Origin: Chloroflexota bacterium
GTDB taxonomy: Bacteria; Chloroflexota; FW602-bin22; JAMCYS01
Direction of reading: 5' to 3'
Assembly (NCBI GenBank): GCA_021847625.1
Contig: JAJZQK010000078.1
Span: forward strand, 1-9,746
DNA: 9,746 bases
The position numbers were made by a program, and so were the translations under genes. Below are positions 6,592 through 9,746 of the stretch, piece after piece (position 1 is the stretch's first letter; each line of letters opens with the position of its first letter). Below the pieces are notes generated by a model. The model ran no database searches. It saw only the letters and a program-made list of their open reading frames with translations, and was not told the origin of the DNA.

Positions 6592-7287
6592 GTGTTGCCG
6601 TTTGATCTCCTCTACCTGTTGATCATCGTACCCATAGGCATAGCCTGGTGGGCCAGGTCGGTGGTCACGCGGACCTTCACCCGGTACAGCCAGGTTCCCA
6701 ACAGGAACGGCTTGACCGGGCTGGAGGTGGCCGGACATTTGCTGCAATACCGGGAGCTGGTCGGCGTGACCATCGGCCAGGTGCCCGGGCCGTACACCGA
6801 CAACTACGACCCGCGCACGGATACCTTGAACCTCTCGGAGACGGTGATGAACGAACGGTCGGTGGCGGCGATGGGGGTCGTGGCCCACGAGGTCGGCCAC
6901 GCGGTCCAGGATCTCCGCGGCTATCCCCTCATGCACGTCCGCACGGTGCTGGCCGGTTGGCTGGGGTGGGTGGCGCTGCTGAGCCCGTTCTTCTTCATCG
7001 GCGGCCTGGTGACCGGCTCCATCATCCTCATTGGGCTGGGCGCCTTGATGTTGGGTGCCTTTGCGATCTTCGCCCTGATCACCCTGCCGGTGGAGCTAAA
7101 CGCCAGCTCGCGGGCTCTCACGATGCTGGAGGAGACCGAGCTGGCCGAGCCGGAGGAGCGCAAGGAGATTGGCAGCGTCCTGCGCGCGGCCGCCTTCACC
7201 TACCTGGCATCGTTCAGCCAACGCCTCGGCATCTTCCTCTTCTTCGTCTTCATCTTCCTGGCGCTGCAGGGGATCGGCCCCTTCTGA
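6592..7287 (+). CDS. YugP-type membrane zinc metallopeptidase
   Basis: This 231-residue membrane protein resembles the Zn_peptidase_2 (YugP) family, whose members are about this long. An N-terminal span covers about residues 5-20. A YDPRTDTLNLSETV segment (72-86) leads to the zinc motif HEVGH (99-103), which supplies two His ligands and the catalytic Glu. Two spans lie at about 120-164. The conserved ELNAS..AL (168-176) probably supplies a third ligand. A last span runs from about 213 to 227. The GTG start has a ggagagg site nine bases upstream (6576-6582). The gene stands alone, divergent from trxB, with no clear promoter in the 211-bp gap. The substrate is unknown; a role in membrane or envelope protein turnover is inference. 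Confidence 0.88.
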   Translation: MLPFDLLYLLIIVPIGIAWWARSVVTRTFTRYSQVPNRNGLTGLEVAGHLLQYRELVGVTIGQVPGPYTDNYDPRTDTLNLSETVMNERSVAAMGVVAHEVGHAVQDLRGYPLMHVRTVLAGWLGWVALLSPFFFIGGLVTGSIILIGLGALMLGAFAIFALITLPVELNASSRALTMLEETELAEPEERKEIGSVLRAAAFTYLASFSQRLGIFLFFVFIFLALQGIGPF

Positions 7288-7353
7288 TCGACCGCCGGCC
7301 GGGCCTCCAACCCCAAGAACAGGTAGAATCGGCGGCCCTCTTCATTCAGCGTT

Positions 7354-7555
7354 CTGGAATTGCACTATAAGAGCATGGGCTTGAGCTTCGGGACGGCTAC
7401 CAGGCAGCCGTCATTCCCGCGCAAGCGGGAATCCAGCCGTCGCACCAGGAGCCTGGATTCCCGCTTGCGCGGGAATGACGAGGGGGCGCCCCTATGCTAC
7501 AAAGGCCCCCTTCCCACCGGCGGTGTGAAGAGGCTTCCTTATGGTGCAATTCCAG
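7354..7555. mobile_element. MITE-like element with terminal inverted repeats and 9-bp target duplication
   Basis: A 202-bp element has 18-bp terminal inverted repeats: CTGGAATTGCACTATAAG (7354-7371) and its inverse at 7538-7555, matching at 17 of 18 positions. The 9-bp sequence TTCAGCGTT directly flanks both ends (7345-7353 and 7556-7564) as a perfect duplication. There is no transposase, so it would need one in trans. Ends starting CTG with 9-bp duplications are typical of IS4-family elements such as IS10 and IS50, which suggests but does not prove the source. It carries a nested palindromic repeat (7410-7479). It inserted just upstream of the riboswitch promoter. Confidence 0.8.
7410..7479. 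repeat. dRS3-like inverted repeat inside the MITE
   Basis: Two perfectly complementary 27-bp arms (7410-7436 and 7453-7479) are separated by 16 nt. Each arm contains its own smaller palindrome of the form ATTCCCGC-gcaa-GCGGGAAT. This core matches the ATTCCC-N8-GGGAAT plan of the Neisseria dRS3 repeat, and similar sequences are scattered through many bacterial genomes. The intact arms suggest recent arrival or active maintenance. A degenerate copy lies at 201-266. Confidence 0.8.
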
Positions 7556-7572
7556 TTCAGCGTTTCGTCTGC

Positions 7573-7601
7573 TTGACAGAACGGTTCCGCGCCCCTATAC
7601 T
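7573..7601 (+). promoter_or_regulatory. Strong promoter before the riboswitch
   Basis: The -35 box TTGACA (7573-7578) is perfect. The -10 box TATACT (7596-7601) matches five of six positions. The spacer is the ideal 17 bp. Transcription should start near 7608, just before the riboswitch. The MITE target duplication ends at 7564, so the insertion stopped nine bases short of the -35 box and left the core promoter intact while replacing whatever lay upstream. Confidence 0.8.
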
Positions 7602-7626
7602 AGCGGTAGTCGAATAGGCTGCGGTG

Positions 7627-7750
7627 CAGCCAAGCCGAATTCCCCTTCGGGGAAACGGGGGAACACAAATTCCGGGGTGAATCCCGGGCGCGAGCCCGGG
7701 TAGGGTGCGATTTTAGGACCCGAATCCATCAGCTAACCTCGTAGGCGTTC
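7627..7750 (+). promoter_or_regulatory. ydaO/yuaA (cyclic di-AMP) riboswitch
   Basis: The stretch shows the conserved blocks of this class in order: GCCGAATTCC (7634-7643), ACGGGGGAAC (7655-7664), CCGGGGTGAATC (7672-7683), a GC hairpin (cccgggcgcgagcccggg), GTAGGG (7700-7705), then CCCGAATCCATCAGCTAACC (7719-7738) and CGTAGGC (7740-7746). The AGCTAAC and GGGGTGAATC blocks are the class hallmarks. A small extra hairpin, ggctgc-ggt-gcagcc (7617-7631), precedes the core. These RNAs bind cyclic di-AMP and usually turn expression off when it is high, often before genes for osmolyte or ion transport and cell-wall remodelling. A promoter lies just upstream and a terminator-like hairpin just downstream. 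The next gene is a transporter binding protein at 8115. Confidence 0.88.
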
Positions 7751-7766
7751 ACAAAGACGTCACACC

Positions 7767-7797
7767 TGCCAGAGGCTAGTCCTCTGGCATTTGCGTT
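7767..7797 (+). terminator. Terminator-like hairpin, likely riboswitch expression platform
   Basis: Perfect 9-bp arms tgccagagg (7767-7775) and cctctggca (7781-7789) enclose the loop ctagt. They are followed by tttgcgtt, a moderate T tract. It begins 16 nt after the riboswitch core, where an expression platform is expected. Ligand-dependent termination is the usual mode for this class, but the competing antiterminator was not worked out. Confidence 0.6.
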
Positions 7798-7959
7798 CCA
7801 AGGGGTCATGCCCAGACAAGGGGCACGGTCCGTAGGTTCGCCTGCGGCGGCCGGCGGTTGTCGCCGAGGCTCGACCGACCAGAGACGGGGGTGTCTCGCG
7901 AGCATTGGCCAAGTTGGCGAGAAAGGAGGCGGAACGGCAGGTAGGGGCAGTAAGATCGG

Positions 7960-8018
7960 CTCTTGGCGCATCAGACGTCGGCGGTGGGCGACCCAATCGC
8001 CAGCCGCCGGGGCAAGAG
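7960..8018 (+). other. Large imperfect hairpin in the long leader of the binding-protein gene
   Basis: The 317 nt between the terminator-like hairpin (7797) and the start codon at 8115 hold no convincing gene or promoter. Within them ctcttg (7960-7965) pairs with caagag (8013-8018). Inside, cggcgg (7979-7984) pairs with ccgccg (8004-8009) and ggcga (7987-7991) with tcgcc (7997-8001). There is no T tract. It may be a second regulatory structure in the same leader or a chance GC-rich fold. Confidence 0.3.
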
Positions 8019-8114
8019 TGTAGGGACGCGGCGTGGTGCATCCGTCGTGTCCGCGAATGAGGGAGAACCAGTCAGGCTTGGTGCCTTTATCCAAAACAAG
8101 GAGCTGAGTGAGCG

Positions 8115-9746
8115 ATGGAGAATCCCGGTAAGCACTACATTAAGCGTCGCGATTTCTTGAAACTTGGCGCCGCCGCCGCGGGCATTGGCCTGCTGCAGGC
8201 CTGCCAGCCGGCCGCCCCGCCCGCGCCCACGGCGGCCCCCACGGCCACGGCCCAACCCACGCCCGTCAAGCCCGCGGCTCAGGTGCCGCAGGTCCCGCAA
8301 CTGCCGACGGCCGCACCCACCCAGGCGCCGACAGTGGCGCCCACGAAGCCGGCCGGCCCCAAGAAGGGTGGCACCTTCACGATGGCGAAGACGTCGGGGA
8401 TCACCCAGTTCGACCCCCTAGACCTCTTCGCCGGCAACTATGCCCATCAGCGCGGCATCTTCAACACCCTCGTCCGCTACGACCCTAACCTCAAGCCGAT
8501 CCCTGAGCTGGCCGAGAAGTGGGACTTCTCCGCCGACGGTAAGCAGGTGACCTTCAAGCTGCGGGAGGGCGTCAAGTTCCACAGTGGGCGGGAGTTCACC
8601 TCCGACGACGTCAAGAAGACCGTCGAGTTCGCCCAGCAGGACACGCAGGCGACGATGCGCACGCTCTACAAGACGATCAAGAAGGTGGACACGCCGGACA
8701 AGTACACGGTGGGCTGGGGCTTTGACACGGCCAATCCCGGCGTCTTCGACATCCTGGACACCCTCTACATCATCGACTACGAGACGATCGAGGACCGCAA
8801 GAACACGGCGATCGGCACGGGCCCCTTCAAGCTCGACAAGTACGTGCCCAACGACAGCATCACGATGGTGGCGAACAAGGACTACTGGGAGGAGGGCAAA
8901 CCCTACGTAGACAAGTTCATCATCCGCACGATTCCCGATCTGGCCTCGTTGGCGATCAACCTGGAGTCGGGGGCGGTGGACGCCATCTGGAACCTCTCCT
9001 ACGTCGACCTGGCCCGCTTTAAAAAGGATCCGAAGTACGTGGCAGACCTCGGCGCGCCCGGCGCCCTACTGTACGACGTAGCGATCAACGTGACCAAGGA
9101 ACCGTTCACCAACAAGAAGGCCCGCCAGGCGGTAGGTTGGTCTATCGACCGCCAGCGCTTTGTCGACACGGCCCTCAAGGGGCTCGTGCAGCCCACCTGC
9201 CTGATCTGGCCGCGCCACTCCTGGGCCTACTTCCCGGACCTGGAGGGCAAGATCGGCTACGATCTGGACAAGGCAAAGTCGCTCTTGAAGGAGGCCGGGC
9301 TGGACGGCGGCTTCCAGACGGAGATACTCGTCTCCTCGAAGCGCAACTATGGCGACGGCGACCTGGCCCAGATTCTGCAGGCCGACCTCAAGAAGATCAA
9401 CATCGACGCCACGATCAGCGATGTCGATCCGTCCACCTACACGAGCCGAACGAACGCAGCCGACATAGTATTGATGATTCACACCTATGGGCGGGCCAAC
9501 CGCGACCCGGGGACGACGGTGACCGGCGCCAAGGCTTGGTACAACAAGAAGGAAGGCAACTGGTGCGAGTTCGAGTCCGACAAGTGGGACCAGCTCCGCA
9601 AGGATATGCAGTCCACGCTGGACCAGGACAAGCGCAAGGCAGTCGCCCGCCAGATCCAGGAGATGGCGCTGGATGAGTGCTTCACCATTCCGGTGGCCCC
9701 TGCCCAGCGGTCCTGGGCCTACCCGATCTACGTGAAGGTCTGCGGC
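8115..9746 (+). CDS. ABC transporter family 5 substrate-binding lipoprotein (Tat signal), partial at the right edge
   Basis: An open frame of 544 codons runs off the window with no stop. It encodes the periplasmic or surface receptor of a peptide/nickel-type ABC importer (SBP_bac_5). The N-terminus has a twin-arginine motif, RRDFLKLG (11-18), a short hydrophobic stretch, and a lipobox LLQAC with the lipid-anchored Cys at residue 30, so it should be exported folded and tethered to the membrane. A linker rich in Pro, Ala and Thr spans about 31-83. The binding domain then starts at KKGGTFTMAK and shows family segments such as LAEKWDFSADGKQVTFKLREGVKFH and IGTGPFKLDKYVPND. The ATG has an aaggag site 11 bases upstream (8098-8103). 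Permease and ATPase genes would be expected downstream. The ligand is unknown; oligopeptides are the commonest. Control by the upstream cyclic di-AMP riboswitch is likely. Confidence 0.92.
   Translation, partial: MENPGKHYIKRRDFLKLGAAAAGIGLLQACQPAAPPAPTAAPTATAQPTPVKPAAQVPQVPQLPTAAPTQAPTVAPTKPAGPKKGGTFTMAKTSGITQFDPLDLFAGNYAHQRGIFNTLVRYDPNLKPIPELAEKWDFSADGKQVTFKLREGVKFHSGREFTSDDVKKTVEFAQQDTQATMRTLYKTIKKVDTPDKYTVGWGFDTANPGVFDILDTLYIIDYETIEDRKNTAIGTGPFKLDKYVPNDSITMVANKDYWEEGKPYVDKFIIRTIPDLASLAINLESGAVDAIWNLSYVDLARFKKDPKYVADLGAPGALLYDVAINVTKEPFTNKKARQAVGWSIDRQRFVDTALKGLVQPTCLIWPRHSWAYFPDLEGKIGYDLDKAKSLLKEAGLDGGFQTEILVSSKRNYGDGDLAQILQADLKKINIDATISDVDPSTYTSRTNAADIVLMIHTYGRANRDPGTTVTGAKAWYNKKEGNWCEFESDKWDQLRKDMQSTLDQDKRKAVARQIQEMALDECFTIPVAPAQRSWAYPIYVKVCG

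Noticed and set aside
7410..7479. CRISPR array
   Set aside because: Only two arms in opposite orientation with one 16-nt spacer are present. This is an inverted repeat, not a direct-repeat array, and no cas genes are seen.
7808..8023. 71-codon frame between the riboswitch and the binding-protein gene
   Set aside because: It has no good ribosome binding site, its product is Gly/Arg/Ala-rich with no family resemblance, and it overlaps a predicted hairpin.

Overview
The window is about 9.7 kb of GC-rich DNA from a bacterium, most likely a member of the Chloroflexota. This is inferred from the Tat-type lipoprotein binding protein with a Pro/Ala/Thr linker, the mix of families, and the dispersed intergenic repeats; there is no rRNA or marker gene to confirm it. 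About 1.1 kb at the left and 0.8 kb before the last gene have no convincing genes but are rich in repeats and RNA-like structure.

Layout. Positions 1-1070 hold dispersed-repeat fragments, then a possible promoter (636-664) and a leader with strong inverted repeats. Next comes a forward cluster: a 30-residue single-span membrane peptide (1071-1163), a sodium:solute symporter (1346-2926), a second small single-span protein (2952-3143), and an unrecognised soluble protein broken by a one-base frameshift at a G run (3167-3819). A uroporphyrinogen decarboxylase/MtaA-type gene (4019-5104) follows, interrupted by an in-frame amber codon. A strong hairpin (5177-5207) separates it from a convergent thioredoxin reductase gene on the minus strand (5244-6260). 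The promoter of that gene has a CsoR/CstR-like palindrome between its -35 and -10 boxes. Divergent from it is a YugP-type membrane zinc metallopeptidase (6592-7287).

The most interesting stretch is 7345-8114. A 202-bp MITE-like element with 18-bp terminal inverted repeats and a perfect 9-bp target duplication carries a nested dRS3-like palindromic repeat. It sits nine bases upstream of a near-consensus promoter (TTGACA, 17 bp, TATACT). That promoter drives a clear ydaO/yuaA-type (cyclic di-AMP) riboswitch and a terminator-like hairpin. About 325 nt further on is a family 5 extracellular substrate-binding lipoprotein with a Tat signal, which runs off the right edge.

How the parts may work together (inference): the symporter and its two small neighbours look like one transport unit. 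The binding protein probably begins a peptide-type ABC transporter operon under cyclic di-AMP control. Thioredoxin reductase may be induced by a metal or persulfide signal. The two adjacent broken genes suggest either local gene decay or consensus errors in the assembly.
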